Of a stretch of DNA of 64,000 nt, positions 44,593 to 55,867 are shown piece after piece; positions within the stretch are counted from its first letter, which is position 1, and the number at the start of each line of letters is the position of its first letter. The notes under the pieces are model-generated. The model searched no databases. It worked only from the letters and a program-made list of their open reading frames with translations, and was not told the DNA's origin. This DNA is from Salvator merianae (Eukaryota; Chordata; Lepidosauria; Squamata; Teiidae): NCBI GenBank assembly GCA_003586115.2, contig QVOM02000126.1, positions 10,407,036 to 10,471,035 on the forward strand. The letters are read 5' to 3'. Position numbers and translations under genes: made by a program.

Positions 44593-44777
44593 TACGACCA
44601 ACATGGAATTCTGGGAGTTGTAGTTCAGGAACATCTAGACAGGTGCAGGTTGAACAGGCCTGGGCGATAGTTGGTCTAACATGTTGGCTGTCTGAGTTGC
44701 AAAGCAGAGCTGCCAGGAACAGAAATAAACTCGAAAACTGGAGCCACAGCTCATCTCTAACTTCTCCCCCATACCAG
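44593..44777. other. dispersed repeat phrase, otherwise unassigned
   Basis: Contains TGGGAGTTGTAGTTCAGGAA, then CATCTAGACAGG, a phrase common in amniote interspersed repeats and also found at 48975-49008. Confidence 0.4.
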
Positions 44778-44965
44778 AGGGTGTGGTAGGCGGAGTACTG
44801 GATTAGACCTGGGCTCAGATCCCTCCCCAGCTGTAGATGGCCCCAAGTCAGTCACTAACTCCCTTGCCTACCTCACAGGAAGGTTGTGAAGACAGTAAGG
44901 AAGGAACACCACTGAGCTCTACAGAAAGGCAGGATATAAATAATATAAATGTATAAATAAAGTGC
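44778..44965 (+). mobile_element. core SINE
   Basis: GTGGTAGGCGGAGTACTGGA in A-box position, TGGGCTCAGATCCC in B-box position, then CCCAAGTCAGTCAC and CCTACCTCACAGGAAGGTTG, ending in GGCAGGATATAAATA and (ATAA)n. This is the same arrangement as 42440-42720. Confidence 0.75.
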
Positions 44966-45349
44966 ATTGCACGTTTCATTCTTTGCATGGATTGCTTTGA
45001 TTCTCTTTTGAACATGGCCCTGCGATGTGCAGTGAAGGGCAGTATTTATTTCCGGGCTTCAGAAAAATGATTCTGATAAAATCTCTCAGCCGGGCAGCAT
45101 CATGAAACTGCAGCTACCTCAGCATCACAGGTCCCCCAGAAATGGCTTCCTCTAGCGTATCGGCCAAAGAGCCAAGCTAAAGGGGATTTTGCACTGGCTG
45201 CTATACCAAACCAGCAAACGTATTAGGAGCCTCCCTTCCACTCACTGGTGCAGTCTAAGAAAGCCCTGCCTCTTAGTTCCCACCCCCTGGGAGCAGAGCC
45301 TTCCTTAGCACTGCACCAGAGTTCAGAAAGGAGGCTCTTAGTACACTTG

Positions 45350-45661
45350 CCGGCCTGGTATACCTGGCCAGTGCAATATTGGGAGTCCCTGGGTTCAAAT
45401 CCCTACTTGGTCAGAAAAGCTCATTGGGTAACCTTGGATCAGAAACAGGGTTTCAGCTTAGCCTGTTATTGTGTTGAATGGTTTCTTTTAACTTTGTTTT
45501 TTGTTGTTTTTATTTGGCTCTATTGGCCTTAGAGCAGAATATAAATATATATTTTTTAAAAATGCTTCACAGGGTTGTGAGGATGAAAATAAAGGCAAGA
45601 GAATAATGAGTGTTGCCTTGGACTCAAATTGGATATAAATGGTGTAATAAATAAATAAATA
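45350..45661 (+). mobile_element. core SINE split by an L2-type tail
   Basis: The SINE head (CCTGGGTTCAAATCCC B box, TGGGTAACCTTGGATCAG core) breaks at about 45463. A piece of about 100 bp ending in TTGGCCTTAGAGCAG and AATATAAATATA intervenes. The SINE resumes at about 45564 with CTTCACAGGGTTGTGAGGAT and ends in (AATA)n. Confidence 0.65.
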
Positions 45662-45761
45662 CCATAAAGTCTCACATACAACGCACACTTGTGTATCATG
45701 CACGTGCTGATTTGGCCCAAAGTTTTCAAGTAAAAAAAGCAATTCGTATGGTTACAATTAT

Positions 45762-45941
45762 GGCCCTTTCTGCACTTGGACTTGTTCCAGATTATATCTC
45801 AGAATAGGGACCTGCCATCTGCATGCTAGTGCAGACTACGATAGGCCCCGGGCAAGACCTTTTATAGTTTGCACTAGCATGTGGATAGCAGGTCCCTATT
45901 CTGGGATATAATCCACAATAAGGCCAAGTGCAGAAAGGGCC
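45762..45941. mobile_element. P foldback element (180 bp) with 3-bp TSD
   Basis: Starts GGCCCTTTCTGCACTTGGAC and ends AGGCCAAGTGCAGAAAGGGCC. It contains GATAGCAGGTCCCTATTC and its inverse near the start. Exact TAT duplications flank it (45759-45761 and 45942-45944). Confidence 0.85.
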
Positions 45942-46119
45942 TATGTCTCATGTATAATGTGCACCCCCAATTTTTAGCAAACTAAAATGAGAGAAAATTG
46001 CGTAAATTATATGCAAGATTTTATGGTAAGCAACTCCCCTCCTCTCTGGAGTTTGATGCCGTGGTGGCCACCATGGGTGAGCACAGCTGGAAGCCCCTCC
46101 CCCTGCTGAAAGCCAGTTT

Positions 46120-46753
46120 GGGCCTTTTCACACTTACCCCCAGGACAGCTCCTGGTGGATCACTGGAACGTGTTGTTCGCACTGCAGTCCTCTGCAGCTG
46201 TTCCAGAGGTGTCCTGAGCCATTCCCAATCCTTACCTGCTGTGGACAGCTTAAAATCTGTGCACCAATGTTCCTGCGGCATCAGGAATAGTTCGGGACAA
46301 CTGTGGCCTTTTTGCACTTTCCACCTTGGAATGGTGCAGTGGTCATCCGCACTGTGAGGAGTGGAACAACCCAGAACTGGGTTTTCAGCCCTCGCAGTGC
46401 AAATGCCAGCTATCTGCCATGACAGCAGCCACAGAAACATCCAGCCACTGCCATGGCGGCCAGGGATGCAGTGCACAAGAGCACAGCCACAACCACACCA
46501 TGGTGCACAAGTGCATAGCTGTAGCCACGCTGTGGCCTGCAGCATTTGCACCAGGAAGTAAGTGCAAATGCTGCTTACCGGGAACAATAAAGTTGCACCC
46601 GGTACAGCTGTGAACAACAATTTTGTTGTCCACAGCTAGTAGCGATCAGGAGCGTCTACAGATGTTCTTGATCACTTGGGCCACCACAAAATGCGGACAC
46701 ACTTTGCTAGTGAGCATCCAATCACTCCCTAGCACTAAAGTGCAAACAGGCCC
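46120..46753 (+). mobile_element. GGCC-TIR elements: one truncated, one full subtype A
   Basis: GGGCCTTTTCACACTTACCC at 46120 starts a truncated element. A complete A copy follows from 46305 (GGCCTTTTTGCACTTTCCA) to 46753 (AAAGTGCAAACAGGCC), about 449 bp. The 199-codon minus frame over this region is fortuitous. Confidence 0.6.
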
Positions 46754-46986
46754 CTGCGTTCACAACACTTCTGGGTGTTGTGGGGCTAGGGCTGTTGGTC
46801 TAGACCTGCCACCACCAATTGCAGCTAGCTGTGGGAGGCATGTCCCATGTCAGGACGTCTCACCAGAAATGAAAGAGGCCGGCCGTTCACATCACTACAG
46901 GAGCTGGCCGGGAATGGGACTGATCCAGCACTCAGCATGCAAAAGGCTGTTCTTCACCAGCCTGGGATTGTCTGTAGAGACAATTC

Positions 46987-47564
46987 GGGCCTGTTCGCAG
47001 TACAGCGGTGGAACGTTCTTGTCCGTTCGCTGGAACGGAGCTTTCGCACCGCCGCGGGCGCGCGCCTCACCCGATCCGAACCACTTCGTACCCGATTCGT
47101 ACCTGATCCTGGGTAAGGCTAGACAAGTAAAAGCTTGTCTTCATTCCGACCTGCGCGATGGAGCGAAGATCAGGCACAGTGCTTGCGCACTCCCATCGGG
47201 GCTTCCACCTGCGACCGGGAGGGGCCGGCGTGGCTCCCCCACAGTCCTCTGATGCTCCACTGCGTGGTCCGAAGTTTTCGCACCCGGGTGCGAAGCTTCA
47301 CACCCAGGATAGCCCTTTGGGCATGGCAGCCTAGCTGCCGTTACGAAGCCGGCTCCATAAGGAGCCCCCTGGTTACGAAGCGGAGCTCGATGGTACGGAG
47401 TGCGGTACGGAACTAGCGGCTGCCATCCGCACTGTTCCCTCTGCTGGTCGGCTTCGGGTCCGTTCCTCTGGCCGGGAGTGCGAAGGGCAGCCAGCGTTCC
47501 CCAACCCCTCCGGTCCGAAGCCAACTACTGGGAACGGAGTACGGAGCTCAGTGCAAACAGGCCC
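46987..47564 (+). mobile_element. GGCC-TIR element, subtype K, copy 2 (578 bp) with 3-bp TSD
   Basis: Starts GGGCCTGTTCGCAGTACAGC and ends CAGTGCAAACAGGCCC. Exact TTC duplications flank it (46984-46986 and 47565-47567). The interior is CpG-rich: CACCCGATCCGAACCACTTC, GACCTGCGCGATGGAGCG, and an array of (C)TTCG/TACGAAG words. It resembles a CpG island but is mobile DNA. Confidence 0.85.
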
Positions 47565-48349
47565 TTCCAAACAGGTAAGTGTGAACCTAGCCTTGGTGAA
47601 CTTCCAAACAGGTCCTGGCTGTGCTCGCCCACAATGGCTGCCACTGGTTGGATGAAATAACAGCTACAAGATGCTAGCCATGGGGGGGGGGGGCTGATCT
47701 CCACACGGAATACATAACTGATGCCCACTCAAAACAAGTTTGGCCCTTATGTGCTCCAGAGCTCACGTCCAGTTCTGACTAGTCTGTTCTCAGCCTCCTT
47801 TGAAACCAAAAACGCCAGGTTGCGCCTTCTGAGGTCCTTGATTTGAACTAAGAAGTTTCTTAGCTAGCAGGGGAGAGAAAAGAGGATATCTGCTGGCCAT
47901 TTAGAGGCAATAGGTTATAATTTAGTTCCCATAGCAACATATCACTGTTAATTTACCTAACAATGGACATTATGTTAGCCTTTGACTGGCTGGCTTTAGT
48001 TAAGCCCATTAACCCACCCACCCACCCACCCTCCCTCCCTCCCTGAATAGAAAATCAGCAGAATGAAGGGATCCTAAGAGGCCATTTAGCCCGACCCTCT
48101 CAGCCACATTTCTAACATTATAAGACCGTCAGCTAACAGTCCATGAGCCACATTTACTTACACATTCTGACAATCTCACTTTCTATCCCCATCCTTCCAT
48201 AGGCAGAAAAGATCCTAGATCTGAACAACATCGGGAGACACCGAACAAATTAAAAACCTCACCCTATTCAGAGCTTGAAGTGGGAAGAAGCCACCTACAG
48301 TATTGGAAGCAGCATTCCCCAGAAGCCCAGCTGACAGGGACTCTGAACT
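47565..48349. other. unassigned DNA with CCCA/CCCT runs
   Basis: A (CCCA)n(CCCT)n run lies at about 48012-48044 and poly-G at 47682-47692. At 48060-48125 there is a weak, old CR1-like phrase. No gene seen. Confidence 0.4.
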
Positions 48350-48440
48350 GAATCATAGAATCACAGCACTACTAAGTTGGAAGGGTCCACAAAGGTCATC
48401 TAATCCAACCCTTGGCAGTGCTTGCGAAAGCAAATTGGAT
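48350..48440 (-). mobile_element. CR1 3' end, short
   Basis: AATCATAGAATCACAG, TTGGAAGGGTCCACAAAGG and TCATCTAATCCAACCC are the reverse of a CR1 terminus, from a different subfamily to the copy at 43839. Confidence 0.7.
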
Positions 48441-48974
48441 GGGCCTTTGTTTAATGCCAGCAAGGCATTTCTTATGTTCTTGGATGCTGCATGCAATGAC
48501 GGAAAAGATAGTCTAGGCTTCCCAGATAGTGCAGAATACCTCCTATTGGAGAAGGGCACCCAGGGGTTTCCGCAAACATGCTGCATTCTGACCCTGACTA
48601 AAGAGGACAAGAAAAAAAAAAAATCTTGCATGCAGAAAAGTCATTTGCTCAGCCCAAATCACTGCCTGGCAAAAAGATCTCAATTAGCAAAGCTAGGGAA
48701 AAAACTCTGCCAATAGAGGCACAGTAGCTGACAAGGCCGTTCCTAATTAGATTTCTTCATACCTGGAACCAGGAAACTTATTGTATTTACCACATGTAAT
48801 GAGAAAGCACCCAGTTAAGTGGAATGGAGAATATTAACCTGAACAACACAGAATGGTTGTTGGAACTGATAGTTCCTCTCAGTAATCTGTTATGACCAAC
48901 TGCAGCTCTTCAGCCATTCCTGAATTACAACTTCCATTCTTCTGCACCAGCCTAGACTGGCAAGGGCTCGCAAG
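48441..48974. other. unassigned DNA
   Basis: No gene or nameable repeat seen. Confidence 0.4.
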
Positions 48975-49008
48975 GAATTGTGGCAGTTGTCATTCAGGAA
49001 CATCTGGA

Positions 49009-49749
49009 CGCATAAGTATTAAAAGAACAGAAGAAAATAGGGTGAAGGAAATGAGGATGGAGATTTTACATAAGTGGTATAGAACCCCCTGTCAAATAGC
49101 TCACATATTCAGAAGAACTAACTTGAACTGTTGGCATGGATGCTTAACGAAGGGAACATATATTCATCAGTTTTGGAACTGTGGGGAGGTACAGAAGTTT
49201 TGGGAGAAGATTCAAGATGCAGTACGGAAAACTCTGCAAACAGCATCAACACCAATATTTTTGACTAAGGAGATTTGTTTAATGCATTGTTATAGAGGCT
49301 TAAGATTGAATAGGGCGGAGGAGTTCTGTCTGGAGCAATTAACACTGGCAGCGTTATCAGTAATAGTGTTTGGGTAGAAAGACAGTGGCAAATGGACACT
49401 GAAGAAATGGAGGTATTATTTACTAGATGCAATGAGATTTCACATACTGAGTAATAATAGATTAAGGATGGAAAGGTAAAAGGTAGATGGAGATTTGAGA
49501 GGAAAATGGAAGGGGATAGTGGAATATTTGGAATATTTGGTAAAGGAAGCGGGGAGTGACCAGGAAAGAAATCAGATATTAGCAACCTTCTATATGTGTT
49601 AGATTAGGTCAGGGGGTGGGTTCACCAAGGGAGGGATTATGAATGTATAAGTGTATAAGCACTATAAAAGATGAATGTATCGATTTGGGGGATTTTTCAA
49701 AGTTTTTCTTTATAATTTGTTGATTTTGTAAAAATAAAAAATAAAATAA
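49009..49749 (+). mobile_element. L1, 5'-truncated, with 13-bp target-site duplication
   Basis: An open frame through 49375 reads RMEILHKWYRTPCQIAHIF, NCWHGCLTKGTYIHQFWNCG and VQKFWEKIQDA. These are the HKWY.TP, CWHGC...GTY.H..W.C and FW..I motifs of the L1 ORF2 C-terminal domain. A 3' UTR and an A-rich end follow. AGGAACATCTGGA is present at 48996-49008 and again at 49750-49762. It is 741 bp long and has inserted into an older repeat phrase. Confidence 0.95.
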
Positions 49750-49762
49750 AGGAACATCTGGA

Positions 49763-50585
49763 AACCGCTGCAGTGCACTGGATTTCTAAAACATCCAGGA
49801 ACCCACCTCACGGTAGCTCTTCAGAAGAAATCAAGGCAAGTCAACCAATCTTCCTCTGGGATTTGTTTCCATGTAAACAACACACCCTTCCCTCTGTGAT
49901 GCCCCAAGGGGATCCTGCATCCCACTGTTGAGCCACAAGCAACATAAAGGGAGTCAGAGGGACACAGCCAGCAAGGATCCAGGTGCGAGATGCCAAGCTG
50001 TCCTTCTGCATGTCTCCTTAGAATTAGGAATTAGGTTTTCTGCTAGGGAACTCAGCTAATGCTCCCACCCACCCTGAACTCCAAGTCCTCTTTTTCAACC
50101 CTCATTGGTCTGGTGGGATAATTTTATTATATTCCATCCAGCTGTCTTCCTCACAGATCCAGTACATTCCACCTCCAGTGAATTTGGCGTAGTATCCAGG
50201 TATCGTGGCCATTTGGCACCCAAGCCAAGTCAAAGAGTAGTTCAAAAAAATACCATTGTGTAGCATAATTTTACAGTTTCAGGACCGCCATGCCTCAGGG
50301 AAAACCCCTTGCAGAAATTAGGCCAATGCCAGCTCTGGTTTGGGTGCAGGGATTGAAAAAAAAAAGGGGGGGGTACAGAACAACCCCACTATGTACAAAC
50401 TGCATACATTTTCACACCTACTGACAAGGTTTAAATGAAGATGAAGATGATACTCTAAATCCTGAATGCCCTTTCACAGCATTCTGGATAACCTACCCTC
50501 AAACATATCTGTGAAACAACTGCTTATCGCAGTACAGTCTTCTCATACAGCGAGACGTCCAAATAGAAGTCACTAACTTTCACCC
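49763..50585. other. unassigned DNA
   Basis: No gene seen. A short poly-A/poly-G run lies at 50356-50371. Confidence 0.4.
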
Positions 50586-51190
50586 TTGTTTATTTTATTC
50601 ATTTCAAAATATCTATATCCTGCCCCTTAGCCTAAAATCTCAGGCTCTAAAATTCTCTAAAATTAATAACAGCAAATGGAGCAGTTCTGCAAAAAAAAAA
50701 GCTCATAGATAAATAAAGCATAATTAAAACGTGGTACCTGCGCACCCTAACCCTCAGCATTAATGAGGGAGATTAAACCCAAAATCCTGCTTGGAGAGGT
50801 ACATTTCAATCAGGGATCAAAATTGTGATTCCAAGCAAACGAAGCACAAGAGGCATAACGGCCTTGGATAAATGTCCAAGGTGTCATCCTGGCACTTCAC
50901 ACTGCCTTGATCACTTGCACCGAGAAAGTCCCTTATTGGTCACAGCAGCACAGACCTTGAAGTAGAACAAGAAATCAGGCTGCAGGCCCAATGTTCCAAG
51001 CAAAGAATTGTCATAGGGTCAAAGGAGGTCATCCAAACCTACCCCCTGCCAACTGCTCTAATAAAGTGGCCTCAGACTGTGGCTTACTCCAGCTTAAAGA
51101 AATATTTATGTATTTATCTGGTCTCTTTACGTGCCATCCTTAAGCCAAAACAGACTCTCAGAGTGGCTTATAACATATAATGCCAGACAC
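50586..51190 (-). mobile_element. old L2-type and CR1 remnants
   Basis: CTATATCCTGCCCCTTAGCC near 50610 and TATTTATCTGG...CAGAGTGGCTTATAAC near 51110-51175 are reversed L2-like tails. GGTCAAAGGAGGTCATCCAA near 51018 is a decayed CR1 end. All are heavily diverged. Confidence 0.45.
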
Positions 51191-53099
51191 ACCCCTACCC
51201 TCTGGCTTACAATTTAAAAAGACACATCGTACAAGACAAAGTGGACTGAGAGGTAATGGGGGAAATTCACAGCCAGGTAGGTCTGTTGTAAGGCAGATGC
51301 ACCTTATCCCCCCTGCCCTTGCGGCCAGGTGGCCAAACAGCTGCCTGCATGCCAGTTGGGGAGAAAGTCTGGCATCACCTTTTCAGATGAAGGGATGCAT
51401 AATTCGGCATCTGGGCAGAATCTTGCATGCACCTCACCCTGTGGCCAACTAAAACAGGGTGCCTTATGCTCCCTTGGGTCTCCCATGACCCTTTTTTGAC
51501 CCTGGGCAGGCACAAGGAAGTTTGATATCTAAGTTGAACCGGGTGTGCTTTTTGTGTATCTTCTTTATTAAACTTCCAAAACTGATCGGCTGTGGTCCTG
51601 CCTTGTTTGCCGAGCTATAATTCTCATGCTCCAGGCTAGAGCAAGATCCCAGGAATACAATTTCTTGTTGCATGACCAGAGGTCAGCTAAAAATAGGCAT
51701 GTGGATGGTGCCTTTGTAACACTGGGGCCTGGCATGTTGCTTGCTTCTGCGCATGGGCACATGCATGTGCACTGTGAGGGTGATTCAAAAACTTCACTCT
51801 GCTCAGCCACAGTTATAATGCCTTGTCACCCTCTGAGTCTTGGGGCTTTTCCACCACAACAGGCAAAAAAAAAAAAAAGAAGAAGAAGAAAAAAGCCCAG
51901 CTTGAGTTTCTAGGATAATGGATTAAATACAGAGAAGCCAATACCCGTCTATTAGAAAATGGAACTGTAAACTTATCATTTCTACAACAAAACTCTTTCT
52001 TTTTTCCCCAGTAAAGATAGAAAATTCATTGCACGGTACTGTGTATTCCAGGCAAACTACGTGATATCAGTTGCTGCCACATAAATGTACTGACTCTTGG
52101 GAGATTAAAGAATAAAAAGGCAAGCAAACCCTTCCTGTATTGTGAATAACAATAAGACACTGGATTGTCTTTTCCACAGCTGAATTACTATGCCTTTTTC
52201 AACTTGCTTAGCGTACTTGCTGTCAGAACTGTAGATAGGGTAGGATGAACCCCTCATAAAAAAAGCAAAAAGGAGCCTCTCATACCACGCAGACTACAAT
52301 AAAAAAAAACATGCACAGAGTGAAGAAAAGGCACCAAAATCAGCAGCCAACCAAATGCTCCAGAATCAATCCCCCCCCCCATTGTCTTCTAGGCTCCCAG
52401 GAAAAACTAGACCCACCCAATAACGGTTAATACTCACTCCCCAATCCCAGCTTTCAACCCACAGGCAAACAGTCCATTTAAACACCCAATAAAATCATAA
52501 AAACGATTTTGAAAAAAACCCCAAAACTACCTGAAACTTTTAAAAGCAGACCTGAGGAACGTTAAAAGCAGAACACGCGGCTGCCACCCAGAAAAGCAGA
52601 CAGGACTCCTGCAACTTTAGCAGCTGGATGAATGAAGAATTTTTAGCAGCTTTTGTCTGCATGCTGAGCTACTCTTGCAAAAATTTGCTCTCCTGCACAA
52701 CGACTGAAGACGGAGGAGCCCTGTCCCCTTTTGCATGTGGCAACCCTGTCAGAACACAGAACACAGAGGAGGTGGGGGCCTCTGACAGAATCAGGAAACC
52801 AGCAAACACGTCCGCCCCCGCCCCCCCCCGCACAAAGATCAAGTAGCTCATTTTGCACCCACCAAACCTTCTGCTAGAAGCACAGGAGCACCACTCAGAG
52901 AAACTGCTGGCAACACTATAACGAGGTAAGGTCTGCCATTCAACATCAGCTGCAAACATGCAGGCCAACTGTTTATTGTCAGGGTGTCTTTAAAATCAGG
53001 ATATGAATTGGCACAACCGCAGTTACCATGACCACTCTGTTGTATTCACCTCTGACTCGGAATCGCCCCCCCCCCGTGGGTTTAACAAAACGTTCCCAC
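51191..53099. other. unassigned DNA, becoming GC-rich to the right
   Basis: A poly-A/AAG run lies at 51867-51892 and poly-C runs occur near 52371-52381. I looked for exons on both strands and found no frame with a recognisable domain. Confidence 0.4.
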
Positions 53100-54059
53100 T
53101 AAAATAAAGATGGAACGGAAACTTCTGCGAGGGACGTTTGCGCTGCTGCAGAGGGAGAGGGCCTGGAGATCTGATGCACTGGCAAACACTTCTGGCCGCC
53201 ATTCAAAACACACCTGCAGTGCGATCAGAGACGTGGCTACTCAGAAACAACACCAAGCCCGCCCAAGGATCATTTACCCCCGAGCACGAAGGACCGGGAC
53301 TTTGGCCCTTACGCCCCCTTGCTTCCCCTGGGGGGTGGGGTTGCCATTTGCGGGTGGGTTTCCGCCCAGGCAGAGGCAGGCGCTGCAACAGGAGCACGCC
53401 GGCCAAGGCACGCAACGGCAGCTGGAAATTGCACTGCGGTTCGGCTAACGGTGCAGGATCCCCGTCCCACTTTTCGCGCGGCAGCCCTGTTTTTTGAGCC
53501 CCTCCCCATCACCGCCGTAAGGAACCAACGAGCTCCCAGGGAACTACCAAACTGCCTCAAAGCATCCTGTGAGCGACCGACCCGCGCCACCGTTATCAAG
53601 TTGCAATGAGTTCCGCCAGCCTCCCGACCAAGCCCATTTGCTCCGCGCCAGCCGCCCACCCTGCCTGGTTCCCTTCCCCCCACCCGCGCCGCCAGGGAGA
53701 AAGAAAGCTACCCATTCATCCCTTTCGCCACGGACCGAGGTCCCCAAAATCACCTCCCGCCCCTTCCACGCACCCAGCGCGGCAGCCAAAACCCGCGCGC
53801 CCGGCAGGCGGTTGCGTCCCGAGTTGCGCGCGTCTCTTGGACGCCTCGGCCCGTCCACACGCGCGCCGCTCCGCACTGGCTGCGGCACCAGCCCCCGACT
53901 GATTCATGCCTGGGGCGAGCCCACACGTGTGTGCCCACCCATCCACACGCTCGCGTGCACACAGGGACGCGCGCATGTTGGGCAGTCCCTTGCACGCCCA
54001 ACCTCATCCCCTTTCCAAAAGTTGGGCCCACAGCAGGAATCCATGTCCCCATGGCAAAG

Positions 54060-54075
54060 CCCTTAACAGGTAAGG
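54060..54075 (+). promoter_or_regulatory. possible splice donor of a divergent transcript
   Basis: CTTAACAG|GTAAGGG on the plus strand is a strong donor match (exon end 54069) within the island. It could belong to a divergent non-coding RNA. There is no other support. Confidence 0.2.
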
Positions 54076-54417
54076 GGGGGGGGAGAACGCACGCACGGGA
54101 CCCCCAGGCAAGAAAACTGGGAAGCGAAAGAAGGGGAGGCGGGGGGGGGGAAACCACAACACTTTCCTCTCCCCCTCCCACGCACACCTTCTCCAACTCC
54201 TTCGCCCTTTCAAAACTGCAAAGAAAGAAGGGGGGAGGATCACACGCACCACCACCCCCGAGAAGGGGGAAGAGGCTGAGACCCGCTTACTTGGCTGCAG
54301 TTTTCCCGATCCCGACCCCCCCCACACATCATATCCCAAATGCAAGCAGGCAAGACAAACCCTCCGTGGAGCCGATCTGTGCCCCCCGCCCCCGCTCTAC
54401 CGCGCCGCCCGCCTTAC

Positions 54418-54520
54418 TTTTCTGGCTGGAATAGCCCGGGTAGTAGCCATAGTAGCCGGTGATGCGCAGGATGCGGTCCTCGATGGTGGCCACGCCGTTG
54501 GGCGCCGCCTTGACATCCAT
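54418..54520 (-). CDS. first coding exon of an unidentified gene (34 codons plus 1 base)
   Basis: On the minus strand an ATG at 54518-54520 opens a frame that begins MDVKAAPNGV, continues ATIEDRILRITGYYGYY and ends PGYSSQK. The exon stops one base into the next codon at AGAAAA|GTAAGG, a strong splice donor with the intron starting at 54417. Upstream in-frame sequence is open but is low-complexity Ala/Arg/Pro-rich 5'-leader type, so I chose the first ATG with a natural-looking protein. Its context is moderate, with G at +4 but C at -3. The charged start, the IEDRILRITGYYG core and the aromatic GYYGYYPGYSS segment look like selected protein, unlike the surrounding GC frames. There is no signal peptide or membrane segment in these 34 residues. 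I do not recognise the family, so I give no function. The rest of the gene would lie at lower coordinates or beyond the window. Confidence 0.8.
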
Positions 54521-55100
54521 GCGGAGCCGGAGCCGGAGGAGGGGAGCCGCCGAAGGCGCGGCAAGCAAGCGCTGGGCGGGCGGGCGGGCGAGCGGAGCAG
54601 GCAGGACGAGCCCCCGCGCCCCCGCCGGAGGAGCCCCAGCAGCGCAGCAGCGCAGCCACCAGCCCGCGCGCGCCGCCCGTTGCCGCCGCCGCCGCTGCTG
54701 CTGCGGGTGCCACGCCGGCCCGGTCCGCTCGGGGCGCCGCCGCCGCTGCTCTTCGCTCTGGCTCGGCCTCTCGGCTTGGCGGCGGCACGTCTTCGGCTCG
54801 CCTCTGGCTGGGCTCCTCCGCAGGATCGCAGGGGGGAGGGAAAAAGAGGGGAGAGAGAGAGACAGAAAGGCTGCAACCCCCCTCCCTCTCTCCCTCCCTC
54901 GCTCGCTCTCTCGCTCCCCCCCCCGCAAATCTGCCTCCTCCTCTCTCCCCCTCCTCCTCCTCCGGCGAAGTTTTGACAGGGAGGGGGCTCCCAACGTTCC
55001 TCGTACACCACCGCCCCGACCGACGGCGTCCAAAGTTACTTTATGCTTACCGTCCTTGGGACTCCTTGGTGACAAATCCCCAGCAGCCCCTCCCTCCCCT
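54521..55100 (-). other. probable 5' leader of the gene
   Basis: Sequence upstream of the start codon on the minus strand, extremely GC-rich with GGAGGAGG/GAGAGA tracts. It is open in several frames at once, including a 284-codon frame continuous with the exon. This is expected from composition, and I see no domain. The transcription start within it is unknown. Confidence 0.5.
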
Positions 55101-55250
55101 TTAAGAGCGGGCGGGGGCCCCAACAGGTCACTTCTGGGGAGAGAGAGGGAGCGGGAGGCTGAGCTTGTACCCCCCCCCCGCATTGTACCTTAGTGGGTCT
55201 CGGTGAGGAGAGAAGAAGGAGTGGGGAGGGGAGAGAGAAGGAGGGGCAAT

Positions 55251-55860
55251 TGCTGCACAATCCACTAGGACCCAGGCCAGCCAGATGTGTAGTGGGACTG
55301 CGCAGGGCCTGCAAGGCATGGCCCCTCTTGGGATGTAGTAGTCACATGACCTCTGCTGGCCGCAGAAAGTGCACCCAGGAACTCTCCACTTTAAAGTGGT
55401 GTGAGAGCTGCCCAGGCTACGTTCTGGCCCCTGCTGGCCATTTTCTATGCATCACTTAATTGCACCTGGCAAAATACAGGGTAGGTATGTCACCCCTGTT
55501 CCAGACACTAGCAGGGTGGATGAGGGTGCCTTCAGAGCACTTTGCCAGCAATTTATTTATTTGCTACCTTTCTACAGACACACAGCAGGGAAATGTTCTC
55601 TGGGTGGATGGCTTCCTGTGGAGGGAGGGCCTCACCAGGTGGCCCTTTTTGGCCACCTGGGCATCCTCCGTATCCTGTATTGCCTTGAAATCATTTTCAG
55701 TTTTGAGCAGACTACCAGGCTTTCTATTTCTGTAGTGCAGCCACCTACACTTTCTGGTGTGTTTTACACTTCCCACAGCCACTATCTATTTGTTTGTCTG
55801 TCTTTCTTAGGTAAAGACAGGTAACAGCACTCTGGAGTCAAGCTTCATTCTGCTGGACTC
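55251..55860. other. unassigned DNA upstream of the promoter
   Basis: Ordinary composition resumes. No gene or nameable repeat is seen. Confidence 0.4.
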
Positions 55861-55867
55861 TGTTTGC

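Larger units (their letters stand above)
53100..55250. promoter_or_regulatory. CpG island / promoter region
   Basis: About 2.1 kb with abundant CG dinucleotides, poly-C/poly-G runs, CCTCC/CTCCC tracts and GC-box-like GGGCGGG words (for example 54576-54590), in contrast to the CpG-poor flanks. It surrounds the exon at 54418-54520. No convincing TATA box is placed, so initiation is probably dispersed, somewhere in about 54.6-55.1 kb on the minus strand. Unlike the K elements it has no terminal inverted repeats. Confidence 0.85.

Noticed and set aside
46021..47252. Long frames of 199 and 209 codons on opposite strands
   Set aside because: They lie across GGCC-TIR elements A and K, whose GC content and palindromes produce long chance frames.
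54329..55183. 284-codon minus-strand frame extending upstream of the exon
   Set aside because: The upstream part is low-complexity and open in all frames because of GC content. Only the part from the ATG at 54520 looks like protein, and it must end at the splice donor.
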